Shown here: piece after piece, positions 28,101 to 38,749 of the stretch | Layout: each line of letters starts with the position of its first letter | Position numbering within the stretch: position 1 is the stretch's first letter | Position numbers and translations under genes: made by a program | From: Akkermansia massiliensis | GTDB taxonomy: Bacteria > Verrucomicrobiota > Verrucomicrobiia > Verrucomicrobiales > Akkermansiaceae | Assembly (NCBI RefSeq): GCF_018847375.1 | Contig: NZ_CP072036.1 | Coordinates: 2,914,001 to 2,978,000, forward strand | Direction of reading: 5' to 3' | DNA: 64,000 bases | The notes under the pieces: generated by a model | What the model was told of the DNA's origin: nothing | The model's database searches: none | What the model saw: the letters and a program-made list of their open reading frames with translations, nothing else

Positions 28101-29489
28101 ATGAGTTCCAAAGCATTAGCGCAAACACAGGACAAAGCCCTCCAACTCAATCTGGCCACCACCATTTACGGCACCTTTGCGGAAATAGGCGCCGGCCAGG
28201 AAACGGCCAACTGGTTCTTCCGTGCCTCCGGGGCCGCCGGCACGGTGGCCAAGACCATCTCCGCCTATGACATGACCGTCAGCGACACGCTGTACGGCCC
28301 CGTCAAGCGCTACGTCTCGGAAGAACGCCTGAAAGGCATGCTGGATTACGAATTCACCCAGCTCGTCAACCGCCTGGGGCCCAAGCGCGGCAAGGACACC
28401 CGCTTCTTCGCCTTCTGCAATACGGTGAAGGTGAAAGGCTACCGGGACAACGGCCCGTGGAACGGCTGGATAGGCGTGCGCTTCCAATTGAAGCCGGAGG
28501 CGGAACCGTCCGACCTGATCATTCACGTGCGCCTGAATGACCCGGACCACGACAGCCAGATGAAGGACCTGGGCATCCTGGGCGTCAACATCCTGCACGC
28601 CGTCTTTTTCAAAAGGGACCGGCTGGAGGAATTCATTGAATCCCTGGTGGACAATCTGGATCCCCGCCTGGTGGAGATAGACGTCGTCCGCTTTGAGGGC
28701 CACGGCTTCTCCATGGTGGACAACCGCCTTTTTGCGCTCCAGCTCGTCAAATCCGGTCTGACGCCGGCCACCCTGTTCCTGGCAAACGGCCAGGTGGCCC
28801 AGGCGGCGGACGTGCTGTACAAACGCCCCATCGTGCTGATGAGGGGCAGCTTCAATCCCGTCTGCAACCTGCATCTGGAAGTCATGGCGCAGGTGAAAAA
28901 ATGCTTCCTCTCGCACATCAATGAAACGCAGGCGGACCGCTGCCTGGAAATCTGTGAAATATCCATGAACAACCTGCTCCGCGGCGGGGACGTGGACCAT
29001 CTGGAATTCCTGGACCGCGCGGACAGCCTGAAAGCCCTGGGCAAGAACGTGCTGATTACCAAGATGGCCCGTTTTGACAACCTGTCCGAGCTGCTGGCGC
29101 GCTACACGAACGAGCCCATCGCCATCGCCCTCTCCATCGGCCTGTTGAACGAACTGTTCAAGGAAAAATGGACGGAGGACATCCCCGGCGGCATCCTGGA
29201 ATCCTTCGGCCGCACCTTCCAGAACAAGACGCGCCTGTACGTCTCTCCCTGGCTCAACCGCAAATCCGGGGAATTCGTCACGGCGCGCACCTTCCGCGCC
29301 CCGGAACAATACGTGCACCTGTACCAGCACTTCCTGGCGAACGGCCTGGTGGTTGACGTCCCCTTCTTCAATGAATTCCTGCTGCGCCACACGCCGCGGG
29401 ACATCCAGCGCATGATCGCCGCGGATGAAGACATCTGGAAAACTCTGGTTCCCGCGGAGGCTCACCGCTCCGCCCTGCATTTCCGCTGA
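28101..29489 (+). CDS. Conserved soluble protein with GSFNP-type nucleotidyltransferase-like motif
   Basis: 462 residues, no signal peptide or TM helix. The centre (about 250-265) has VLMRGSFNPVCNLHLEVM, which recalls the GSFNPxHxGH fingerprint of NadD-like nucleotidyltransferases, but the second His-containing part is degenerate (CNLHLE). Homologous proteins have carried conflicting automatic names, so I assign no function. Its start is ATG 28101; an upstream in-frame extension overlaps the zinc-ribbon gene. It is likely the last gene of the PBP operon. Confidence 0.75.
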   Translation: MSSKALAQTQDKALQLNLATTIYGTFAEIGAGQETANWFFRASGAAGTVAKTISAYDMTVSDTLYGPVKRYVSEERLKGMLDYEFTQLVNRLGPKRGKDTRFFAFCNTVKVKGYRDNGPWNGWIGVRFQLKPEAEPSDLIIHVRLNDPDHDSQMKDLGILGVNILHAVFFKRDRLEEFIESLVDNLDPRLVEIDVVRFEGHGFSMVDNRLFALQLVKSGLTPATLFLANGQVAQAADVLYKRPIVLMRGSFNPVCNLHLEVMAQVKKCFLSHINETQADRCLEICEISMNNLLRGGDVDHLEFLDRADSLKALGKNVLITKMARFDNLSELLARYTNEPIAIALSIGLLNELFKEKWTEDIPGGILESFGRTFQNKTRLYVSPWLNRKSGEFVTARTFRAPEQYVHLYQHFLANGLVVDVPFFNEFLLRHTPRDIQRMIAADEDIWKTLVPAEAHRSALHFR

Positions 29490-31355
<1,866 letters not shown>

Positions 31356-31395
31356 CCCCCCTATTCCGGCTTTCCCAAGCCTCCCTTTACCTTCA

Positions 31396-31438
31396 AGGGC
31401 CGTTCCGCTTCCCCAGCGCGGAACGGCCCTCTTTTTTT
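31396..31438 (+). terminator. Strong intrinsic terminator of purA
   Basis: A 13-bp perfect stem (31396-31408 with 31418-31430) and a 9-nt loop are followed by CTTTTTTT. Confidence 0.93.
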
Positions 31439-31469
31439 CTGCCTTCTCCGCCTTTTTCTTTGCGCCCCT

Positions 31470-31609
31470 ACTCTCCACTCTCCACTCTCCACTCTCCACT
31501 CTCCACTCTCCACTCTCCACTCTCCACTCTCCACTCTCCACTCTCCACTCTCCACTCTCCACTCTCCACTCTCCACTCTCCACTCTCCACTCTCCACTCT
31601 CCACTCTCT
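31470..31609. repeat. 20-copy tandem heptamer (ACTCTCC)
   Basis: The 7-bp unit ACTCTCC is repeated 20 times without interruption (last copy ACTCTCT). It lies between the purA terminator and the porin gene. Seven-base units change reading frame when copies are gained or lost. No ATG-led coding frame on the + strand uses it, and it starts about 370 bp upstream of the porin start, so any effect would be on transcription or simply neutral. Confidence 0.98.
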
Positions 31610-31977
31610 ATTGAAATCCGTACAGGAGCCCCGGTTATAACCAGCCTTTTTACCTTTAAAGCCCTCCCTTCCTTCTCTCATATTCCCATTCCCGTTCTTC
31701 TATGGAAGCGTTTCCACGGCCAACTGCCAACCAAGGGAATCCGGGACGGAACAGGGGGCATGCCTTTCCTCCTTCCTCCCCCTCCACGCTGTTTGGAATA
31801 CGGCGGCGCGGACGCCAGGAAACGGAGAACCGCACCTGCTTGCTCATGCCCGGTTGAATGAGGCGGCGGGAGGGGCAGTCTTCCCTTTTTGAGGAAAGGC
31901 GGGAAAAAACAGGTATTCGTGTCAGCATTTCAGTTGAGTTATGACACTTCCGTCTGCTGTCTTGTCTGATTGTCTAT
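31610..31977. other. Intergenic region ahead of the OprB-like porin
   Basis: 368 bp with no supported gene. The final 50 bases are AT-richer and should hold the porin promoter. A TTGAGT element at about 31933 could be its -35 box, but no good -10 follows. Confidence 0.4.
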
Positions 31978-33462
31978 ATGAAACATGTCATGCTTCCCTC
32001 CTTGTGCGCCGTCGCCGTCGTGGCCTCCTGCGATCCCGTCCTGGCCCAGCAGCCCGCACCCGTAGTGACGACCACGCCTCCCTACCTGAACACGGAACGC
32101 GGCCTGCGCGTGAAAACCCTGGAAGGCAGGGAAATAAGCCCCAGCCTGCTGAAGGGCATGCGGCCGGAAGAACAAATCACCAAGAGAACGCCCGGCGTTC
32201 CCACCAGGCCCAGCGTTCTTCTCCAGCATGAGGCCAGGCCCTCCGCCCCCGGCATTGAATGGTTTGCGGCCAAGCCTCTCAAGATGATGCCGTATCTGGA
32301 CAGTTCCTACGTCTTCGGCAACACCTGCGCGGAACCGAACGCCTGGATCCGTGAAGACATGATTTCCACCGGGGCGCAGAAGATCAAGACCGCCCTGTCC
32401 AGATACGGCATCACCTATTCCGCCCAGTTCGGCTTCAACTACACGGGACTGACGGGCGGCGGCCTGAACGGAAAGACGGATTTCCCCTCCTATAACGGCT
32501 CCCTGCTGACCAATATTACCATTTTCCGCAACAACTCCACGGGGAGCGGCCTGTACCTGGCCTCCGAGTTCGACTTCGGCAACGGCTTTGACTTCAATGA
32601 AGGGAGCAAGGGCCCCGCCACCACGCTGGGCTCCCTCCAGAATCCCACCAGTTCCTTCCAGGGGCCGGACCCCCACCTCAGCAACCTGAGCCTGGCATGG
32701 GTGGGAGCGGGCGGCAAGCTCCTGCTGATGGCGGGCCAGCTGGACACCACCAATTACATGGACCACAACGCCTACGCCAACTCACACAACAATAACCTGA
32801 CCAACAGCGTCTTCGGCAACAACCCCATGCTGCCCCTGACGGACAACTCCCTGGGCTTCCATTTCGCATGGCAGCCCACCACCTCCTTTTACGTGATGGG
32901 AGCCACCGCCGCCAACAACATGACCCAGAACCACAACCCGTTCAGGAACCTGAACTCGGACAACTGGACGAACGTGCTTGAATTCGGCTACGTGGCGGAG
33001 GACTTCTGCGGCATGGGTTCCGGCGTGTACCGCCTCCAGCCCTTCTTCACCACCAGCAACAGTGAAAACGGCGGCGGCGTGGCCGTGAACTTCCAGCAGC
33101 AGCTTGGCCGCAGCAGCCACCTGGGCTGGTTCTTCCGCGGCGGCTGGGCCAGCGATGACGCCGCCACGCTGACCGGCGTGCGCTGCGCGGCCACCACGGG
33201 GCTGGTGCTCCTCTCCCCCTTCCGCGGAAAAGGCGCCTCCAATGACGGCTACCTGGGCCTGGGCTTCCTCTGGCAGCAGGGCGCCAAAAAGAATGGTCCG
33301 TACGTGAACAAGAATGAATACGGCATTGAACTGACCTATGTGGCCCAGGTGACGCCCACCATGACGCTCCAGCCTGACATTCAGCTCGTCAAGAATCCCG
33401 TCAACGGCCGCAGGGGCCAGACGGCCGTGGTTTTCCAAATCCAGAACGTCTGGTCCTGGTAG
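31978..33462 (+). CDS. OprB-like carbohydrate-selective outer membrane porin
   Basis: 494 residues. A signal peptide ends near QA/Q (residue 24). The rest has alternating short aromatic strands, ends with a C-terminal aromatic (VWSW), and shows OprB-family features: YGITYSAQFGFNYTG near 143, a DNSLGFHFAWQPTTSFYVMG segment and a terminal ...VFQIQNVWSW strand. OprB porins let sugars through the outer membrane. It lies 85 bp upstream of the hydrogenase operon. Whether the two are co-transcribed cannot be told from sequence. Confidence 0.85.
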   Translation: MKHVMLPSLCAVAVVASCDPVLAQQPAPVVTTTPPYLNTERGLRVKTLEGREISPSLLKGMRPEEQITKRTPGVPTRPSVLLQHEARPSAPGIEWFAAKPLKMMPYLDSSYVFGNTCAEPNAWIREDMISTGAQKIKTALSRYGITYSAQFGFNYTGLTGGGLNGKTDFPSYNGSLLTNITIFRNNSTGSGLYLASEFDFGNGFDFNEGSKGPATTLGSLQNPTSSFQGPDPHLSNLSLAWVGAGGKLLLMAGQLDTTNYMDHNAYANSHNNNLTNSVFGNNPMLPLTDNSLGFHFAWQPTTSFYVMGATAANNMTQNHNPFRNLNSDNWTNVLEFGYVAEDFCGMGSGVYRLQPFFTTSNSENGGGVAVNFQQQLGRSSHLGWFFRGGWASDDAATLTGVRCAATTGLVLLSPFRGKGASNDGYLGLGFLWQQGAKKNGPYVNKNEYGIELTYVAQVTPTMTLQPDIQLVKNPVNGRRGQTAVVFQIQNVWSW

Positions 33463-33547
33463 GGGCAGCCCCTGAAAAATTGGAAAATATTGATCGCATT
33501 TCCCGGAAATCGTGTCTAAATGAAAACGATTTATTTGGACCACGCAC

Positions 33548-34768
33548 ATGAAGCGCACGCAGCAACCTTCCATGCAGGAGGCGGAGCAGGCCTCCCTGAA
33601 TCATGAGATTTTAACCACATGGCGTCCCGGGGAAACCCTGGGGGAACACATGGAGCGCCGCGGCGTCAGCCGGCGCGAATTCAATAAATGGTGCCTGAAA
33701 ATGATCGCCCTGATGGGCGTCGCCACCGTGACGGGAGGCGTTTCCAACGCCCAGGAGATTGCGGACAAGATGGCCGCCCTGAAACGCCCGGTGGTCATCT
33801 GGCTCCAGCTCCAGGAATGCACCGGGTGCCTGGAAAGCACCATCCGCAGCTATAACGAGGAGATCGGGGACATGGTGCTTTCCGCCGTCTCCATGCCTTA
33901 CGTGGAACTGCTGATGGCCCCCTCCGGGGACGCAGCCAACGCCGCCCTGGAAGAGGCCATCAAGGAACCCCATATCCTCGTCATCAACGGTTCCGTCCCG
34001 GTCAACGACGGAGGGGTGTACTGCACCGTGGCCGGGGATACGGTGGAGCACATGCTGCGCCACTGCGCGGAAAACGCCTCCTACATCCTGGCGGTGGGCT
34101 CCTGCGCGTACTTCGGCTCCATCCAGGCCGCCCGCCCCAACCCTACCGGGGCCGTGGGCATCCGGGACATCCTGACGGACCGCACGGTCATCAATGTGCC
34201 GGGCTGCCCGCCCATCGGGGACGTGATCACCGCCGTCATCATGTACATCCTGACCTTTGACCGCGCCCCGGAATGCGACCTGGAGACGCGCCCGCTGATG
34301 GCGTACGGCACCCGCATCCATAACAACTGCCCGCGCCGCGCCCACTTTGACGCCGGCCAGTTCGTCAACGTGTTTGACGATGAGAACGCGCGGGAATGCT
34401 TCTGCCTGTACAAGGTGGGCTGCAAGGGGCCGGATACGTTTTCCCCCTGCCCCATCGTGAAGTGGAACGGCGGCGTCAGCTTCCCCATCCAGTCCGGCCA
34501 CCCGTGCATCGGCTGCACGGAGCTGTACTTCTTTGACCGCATGACCCCCTTCTACAAGACGCTGCCCAACGTGAACGGCTTCGGCGTGGAGGCCTCCGCC
34601 AACGTGATCGGGGCCGTGGGCGTGGCCGGCGCGGGCGCGGCGATCGCCGCCCATGCCGTAGGTTCCGCCATCCATTACAAGAAGCAGCACATGAAGGAGG
34701 AGGCGAACGTCTCCCTGCCCGCCTTCGGGGACGCTCCCGGCTCGCCCGACAAGGAAACTGAAGAATAA
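33548..34768 (+). CDS. hyaA: [NiFe] uptake hydrogenase small subunit
   Basis: 406 residues. The N-terminus has a Tat motif SRREFNK near 41-47 and a hydrophobic stretch, so the folded complex is exported. Iron-sulfur ligands: CTGCLES near 92, GSCAYFGS, VPGCPPIGD, then IHNNCPRR, CFCLYKVGC and SGHPCIGCTE. The proximal site reads CTGC and lacks the extra Cys residues of oxygen-tolerant enzymes, so a standard oxygen-sensitive cluster set is inferred. The C-terminal hydrophobic helix (near 355-380) fits membrane anchoring. It is the first gene of a five-gene unit. Confidence 0.96.
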   Translation: MKRTQQPSMQEAEQASLNHEILTTWRPGETLGEHMERRGVSRREFNKWCLKMIALMGVATVTGGVSNAQEIADKMAALKRPVVIWLQLQECTGCLESTIRSYNEEIGDMVLSAVSMPYVELLMAPSGDAANAALEEAIKEPHILVINGSVPVNDGGVYCTVAGDTVEHMLRHCAENASYILAVGSCAYFGSIQAARPNPTGAVGIRDILTDRTVINVPGCPPIGDVITAVIMYILTFDRAPECDLETRPLMAYGTRIHNNCPRRAHFDAGQFVNVFDDENARECFCLYKVGCKGPDTFSPCPIVKWNGGVSFPIQSGHPCIGCTELYFFDRMTPFYKTLPNVNGFGVEASANVIGAVGVAGAGAAIAAHAVGSAIHYKKQHMKEEANVSLPAFGDAPGSPDKETEE

Positions 34769-34794
34769 CCAGAAGCTTTCACCACCAGATTACC

Positions 34795-36552
34795 ATGAGC
34801 AATTACACATCAGCGGACGTTCCGGAATCCAGCCGGGTGGTCATTGACCCCGTGACGCGCATTGAAGGCCACCTGCGCGTGGAGATGGAGGCCGGGGACG
34901 GCGTCATCAAGAACGCCTGGACCTCCACCACGCAGTACCGCGGCATTGAGGTGATCGCCTGCAAGCGGGACCCGCGGGACGTCTGGGCCTTCGTGGAACG
35001 CATCTGCGGCGTCTGCACGGGCACGCACGCCATTGCGGCCCTGGCCGCGGTGGAGGACGCCCTGCAATACCCGGTTCCCGTCCAGGCCCGCCTCATGCGC
35101 GACCTGGTCAGCGGCGCCCTGGGCATCCAGGACCACGTCATCCACTTCTACCAGCTCCAGGCCATGGACTGGGTGGACGTGATGTCCGCCCTGAAGGCGG
35201 ACCCCAAGGAAACCGCCGCCATCGCCAAATCCCTTTCAGACTGGCCCCTGTCCTCCGCCACGTACTTTGCCGGGGTGCAGAAAAAGCTGAAGGACTCCAT
35301 CGCCCACGGCCAGTACTCCATTTTCACAAACGGCTACTGGGGCCACCCGGCCTACAAGCTGCCGCCGGAGGTGAACCTGCTGGGCGTGGCGCACTATCTC
35401 CAGGCCCTGGTCTGGCAGCGGGACATGATCAAGATCCACACCATCCTAGGCGGCAAGAACCCGCACCCGAACTTCCTGGTGGGCGGCATGGCCTGCGCCA
35501 TCAACATGAACAATGACCAGGCCATCAACCAGTTTGCCCTGAGCTACCTGAAACAGCTGGTGCAGACCTGCCACGACTTCATCCACAAGGTGTACTACCC
35601 GGACATCGTGGCCATCGCCGGATTTTACAAGGATTACGCCCACATCGGCGCGTCCAACCCCAACTTTTTCTGCACCGGGGACCCGTCCGAGATCAACACC
35701 GGAGCTCCCGCCGGCAAGGGGATGATCAAGCCCGGCGTCCTGCTGAACGGGGACTATAAAAACGTGCTTCCCTTTGACCAGGACAAGATCAAGGAATTCG
35801 TCACCAGCGCCTGGTACAAGTACACGGAAGGCCGGGATGCGGGCCTGGCCCCGTACGACGGGGAGACGAACGCGGATTACAACGGCCCCAGGCCGCCCTA
35901 CAAGTGGCTCTCCGACCATCCGCAGTACACCTGGGTGAAAGCCCCGCGCTACGACGGCCACGCGATGGCCGTGGGCCCGAACGCCCGCATGATGATCGGC
36001 TACGCCCAGGGGGTGCCCGCCATCGTGGAGCGGGTGGACGCCGCCTGCGACAAGCTGGGCATTCCCCGTGACAACGCCTTCCTGAACTCCACGCTGGGCC
36101 GCGTGTACGGCCGCTCCCTGGACGCCCTGATCAACGTGGACATGATGGTGAACCAGCTCCAGGAGATGACGGACCGCATCAAGAATGGGGAAACCGCCAC
36201 CTTCAACCCGGAAAAATGGGAGCCGGAAACCTGGCCCTCCTCCTGCAAGGGCGTGGGCTGGGTGGAAGCGCCCCGCGGCAGCCTGAGCCACTGGGTACGG
36301 ATTGAAAACGGCCAGACGGTGAACTACCAGGCCGTGGTGCCCAGCACCTGGAACAGCTCCGGCCGCGACGCGGAGGGGCAGATGGGGCCGTACGAATATT
36401 CCCTGGCCCATACCGGAAAACACCCGCTGGTGGACCCCACCCGCCCGGTGGAACCCCTGCGCACCGTTCACAGCTATGACCCGTGCCAATCCTGCGCCGT
36501 CCACTTGTTTGACGAAGAAGGGGAGGCCATTCTGACCAGACAGGACCCGTGA
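34795..36552 (+). CDS. hyaB: [NiFe] hydrogenase large subunit
   Basis: 585 residues. It binds the nickel-iron active site through the L1 motif RICGVCTGTHA near 61-71 and the L2 motif DPCQSCAVH near 562-570. Fifteen residues after the L2 His form the tail removed by the protease encoded downstream. RIEGHLRVE at 22-30 is the usual N-terminal signature. The stop overlaps the GTG of the cytochrome gene, which suggests translational coupling. All Cys ligands are normal Cys, not selenocysteine. Confidence 0.97.
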   Translation: MSNYTSADVPESSRVVIDPVTRIEGHLRVEMEAGDGVIKNAWTSTTQYRGIEVIACKRDPRDVWAFVERICGVCTGTHAIAALAAVEDALQYPVPVQARLMRDLVSGALGIQDHVIHFYQLQAMDWVDVMSALKADPKETAAIAKSLSDWPLSSATYFAGVQKKLKDSIAHGQYSIFTNGYWGHPAYKLPPEVNLLGVAHYLQALVWQRDMIKIHTILGGKNPHPNFLVGGMACAINMNNDQAINQFALSYLKQLVQTCHDFIHKVYYPDIVAIAGFYKDYAHIGASNPNFFCTGDPSEINTGAPAGKGMIKPGVLLNGDYKNVLPFDQDKIKEFVTSAWYKYTEGRDAGLAPYDGETNADYNGPRPPYKWLSDHPQYTWVKAPRYDGHAMAVGPNARMMIGYAQGVPAIVERVDAACDKLGIPRDNAFLNSTLGRVYGRSLDALINVDMMVNQLQEMTDRIKNGETATFNPEKWEPETWPSSCKGVGWVEAPRGSLSHWVRIENGQTVNYQAVVPSTWNSSGRDAEGQMGPYEYSLAHTGKHPLVDPTRPVEPLRTVHSYDPCQSCAVHLFDEEGEAILTRQDP

Positions 36553-37721
36553 AAACGACTCTTATCGACAAAGACCTCACCCTGGCGGTGGAGGACGCCA
36601 TTCCGGCCAGCCCGGTTTACACGCCGGAGGAAATCCTGGCCCTGGCCGTGTGCGCCTCCCCCAACGGCAGCACGGACCCGGGGGACCTGGCCCTGCTCCA
36701 CGCCGCGCGGGAACGGGGCGTGGCCCTGCCCTACGCCCAGCAGGAGAATTCCTGGGAGGCGCCCTCCCGGGAAAGGCCGTACAGCACGGCCATGCTGAAA
36801 GCCGCGGACAAGGAGGACGCCACCCCCTTCATGGTGGCCCGCGGCAGCCTGAAGGCCCTGGAAAAGCTGTGTGAAGTCAGCCATCTGGAAAAAGAGCGCA
36901 TGAACAAGGCTTTTGAGGAATACTCCCCCTCCGGCTTTGAACCCGTGGCCGTGGCCGTCCACCGGCCCGGCGCGCCGTGGCGCCTGCTGGGCGTGGTGCC
37001 CATGCACGCCATGAGGGACGTGCGCCGCCTTTCCATGGCCAAGGCCAATTTCCGCTACTTCCACGTCTGGGACTGGCCGCTGCGCGTGCTGCACTGGACC
37101 TGGGTGTTCTGCATCATCGGGCTGGCTTCCACCGGCATCTGCATTGCGGAAGGGTGGTTCCTGAAAATGGGGGACCTGCACGGGGCCTTCCAGTTCGGCA
37201 CGCTCCGCTTCGTGCACTACGCGCTGGGGTGGACCCTGGTGGTGGTGATGATGCTGCGCTTCTCCTGCTTCTTCATGGCCTCCAACAAGTACCAGAGCTT
37301 CCGGGCCCTCTTCCCCATCTCCAGGCAGCAGTGGAAGGACCTCTTCACCACGGCGGTGGACTACGTGTTCGCCCGCAGTTATGACGGCCCCCGCTACATC
37401 GGCCACAATCCTTTACAGCAGTGGACGTACACGGGCGTCTACGTCCTGTTCACCACCATGGTGGTGACCGGGCTGGCCCTGTACGCCCTGTATGAGCCGC
37501 GCCACTGGTTCTACCACTGGTTCATGCCCCTGAACGACCTGATAGGGGTTCCGTACGTGCGCCTGGTGCACCTGATCGGCATGTGGTGCTTCATCATCTT
37601 CGCCATGGTTCACGTGTACCTTTCCATCCTCTCCGGAAACGTGGACCGGGACGGCACCATCTCCTCCATGTTCAGCGGAGGGCGCTGGCTGCGCAAGGGC
37701 GTCAAATTCCGGGATGAATAA
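36549..37721 (+). CDS. hyaC: Hydrogenase cytochrome b subunit with N-terminal P-type ATPase N-domain-like extension
   Basis: 390 residues; a normal HyaC has about 220-240. The C-terminal 230 residues are a four-helix b-type cytochrome with haem-ligand His in VLHWTW, RFVHYALGW and VRLVHLIGMW...VHVYL. It passes electrons from the hydrogenase to quinones. Residues about 25-160 are extra: they match the nucleotide-binding domain of P-type ATPases in order, from EEILALAVCAS, a DPGDLALLHAA helix, and VARGSLKALEKLC (KGAPE position) to PGAPWRLLGVVPM near 140. The KGA lysine is replaced (ARGS), so ATP binding is doubtful. The start is GTG 36549 overlapping the large-subunit stop. Fusion or frame error was checked: no stop intervenes and codon use is even. 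Confidence 0.92.
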   Translation: MKTTLIDKDLTLAVEDAIPASPVYTPEEILALAVCASPNGSTDPGDLALLHAARERGVALPYAQQENSWEAPSRERPYSTAMLKAADKEDATPFMVARGSLKALEKLCEVSHLEKERMNKAFEEYSPSGFEPVAVAVHRPGAPWRLLGVVPMHAMRDVRRLSMAKANFRYFHVWDWPLRVLHWTWVFCIIGLASTGICIAEGWFLKMGDLHGAFQFGTLRFVHYALGWTLVVVMMLRFSCFFMASNKYQSFRALFPISRQQWKDLFTTAVDYVFARSYDGPRYIGHNPLQQWTYTGVYVLFTTMVVTGLALYALYEPRHWFYHWFMPLNDLIGVPYVRLVHLIGMWCFIIFAMVHVYLSILSGNVDRDGTISSMFSGGRWLRKGVKFRDE

Positions 37722-38286
37722 CCCTTCCCCCGCATCTGCCATGGAATTGGAGCCATACACGGAAGAACTCCGGGGCTGCCCCGTGAAGGGGAACGCCTAT
37801 CCCGTGCTCGTGCTGGGCGTGGGCAACCCGCTCATGGGGGATGACGGCATAGGCGTGGAGCTTGCCCACCGTCTTCAGGAACGGGACTACGGCCCGCTGG
37901 TCCATGTGGAGGAGGGAGGCACGCTGGGAATGACCCTGCTGCCCCTGCTGGAAGACGCGGATACGGTCATCCTGCTGGACGCCGTCAAGACGGGGGCCCC
38001 GCCCGGAACCGTCGTCACGCGCAGCCGGGACGAACTCCCCCGCCATTTCTCCCGCGTCATCTCACCGCACCAGATCGGCATGAAGGAAGTGCTGGGCGCG
38101 GCCCAGCTGTGCGGAACCCTGCCGCGCATCATCACGCTGGTGGGGGTGGAGGCCGGGCATACGGACTTCTGCCAGCCCATGTCCGCGGAAGTGCGGGAGG
38201 CCGTGCCGCAGGCGCTGGACCTGGTGGAAACCCTCATCGCCCGCGCCCTGGAGGAATACCAGGCCCGGAAAGACGCGCATGCATGA
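37714..38286 (+). CDS. hyaD: Hydrogenase maturation endopeptidase
   Basis: 190 residues. It trims the C-terminal tail of the large subunit after nickel insertion. GVGNPLMGDDGIGVE near 31 is the family start motif; the nickel-binding acidic residue is Asp in place of the usual Glu. ILLDAVKTG holds the second Asp and SPHQIGMKEVL the His ligand. The start at 37714 overlaps the cytochrome stop; a later ATG at 37741 is also possible and would leave the family's normal length. Confidence 0.93.
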   Translation: MNNPSPASAMELEPYTEELRGCPVKGNAYPVLVLGVGNPLMGDDGIGVELAHRLQERDYGPLVHVEEGGTLGMTLLPLLEDADTVILLDAVKTGAPPGTVVTRSRDELPRHFSRVISPHQIGMKEVLGAAQLCGTLPRIITLVGVEAGHTDFCQPMSAEVREAVPQALDLVETLIARALEEYQARKDAHA

Positions 38287-38620
38287 AGTAGGCATCATGG
38301 AGGGGGCGCTGGACATGGCCCGGCGGCTCATGGAAAAGAACGGGGGAACCCGGCTGATGCGCGTGCACATGACCATCGGCAGCCTGAGCGGCGTGGTGCC
38401 GGAAGCCCTGCAATCCGCCTTCCTGGCCCTGAAGGACGCGTATGCCGCGCAGGACGCCGCCCTGGACGTCACGTGGGTGGAGGCCCTGTGCCGCTGCGAC
38501 GCTTGCAGCGCGGATTTTTCCTTCACGGAGCACGGCTATATCTGCCCCGGCTGCGGAGACCCTGCCCTGGCCATCCTCCGGGGACGGGAACTGGAACTGA
38601 CCCGGGTGGAATGGGAGTGA
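38279..38620 (+). CDS. hypA: Hydrogenase nickel insertion protein HypA
   Basis: 113 residues. It delivers nickel to the large subunit with HypB. The invariant MHE start binds nickel, and the zinc site is CRCDAC...CPGC near 70-92. It starts inside the protease gene (ATGCATGA overlap). HypB, C, D, E and F are not in the window, so they must be elsewhere. Confidence 0.95.
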   Translation: MHEVGIMEGALDMARRLMEKNGGTRLMRVHMTIGSLSGVVPEALQSAFLALKDAYAAQDAALDVTWVEALCRCDACSADFSFTEHGYICPGCGDPALAILRGRELELTRVEWE

Positions 38621-38749
38621 ACCGCGCTTTTCCCGTCCGGAAGAAAATAAGGTGAATTTACCCGAACATTTTACCCGCCCGGACGGTCTAATACCATTGG
38701 CGCGCATCCACCGCGCCTCAAACGTCAAACCAACTATGTAACCAGCGTC

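Noticed and set aside
31470..31609. Possible CRISPR array
   Set aside because: The unit is 7 bp and there are no spacers.
31361..31681. Open frame across the heptamer repeat (Glu-Ser-Gly-Glu-Trp-Arg-Val periodic peptide)
   Set aside because: It is created by the repeat itself; 7 bp units keep three frames open. No start region, ribosome site or family similarity.
37081..37384. Selenocysteine or frame error explanation for the long hydrogenase cytochrome b
   Set aside because: The frame is continuous from GTG 36549 without stop and codon use is even across the junction.
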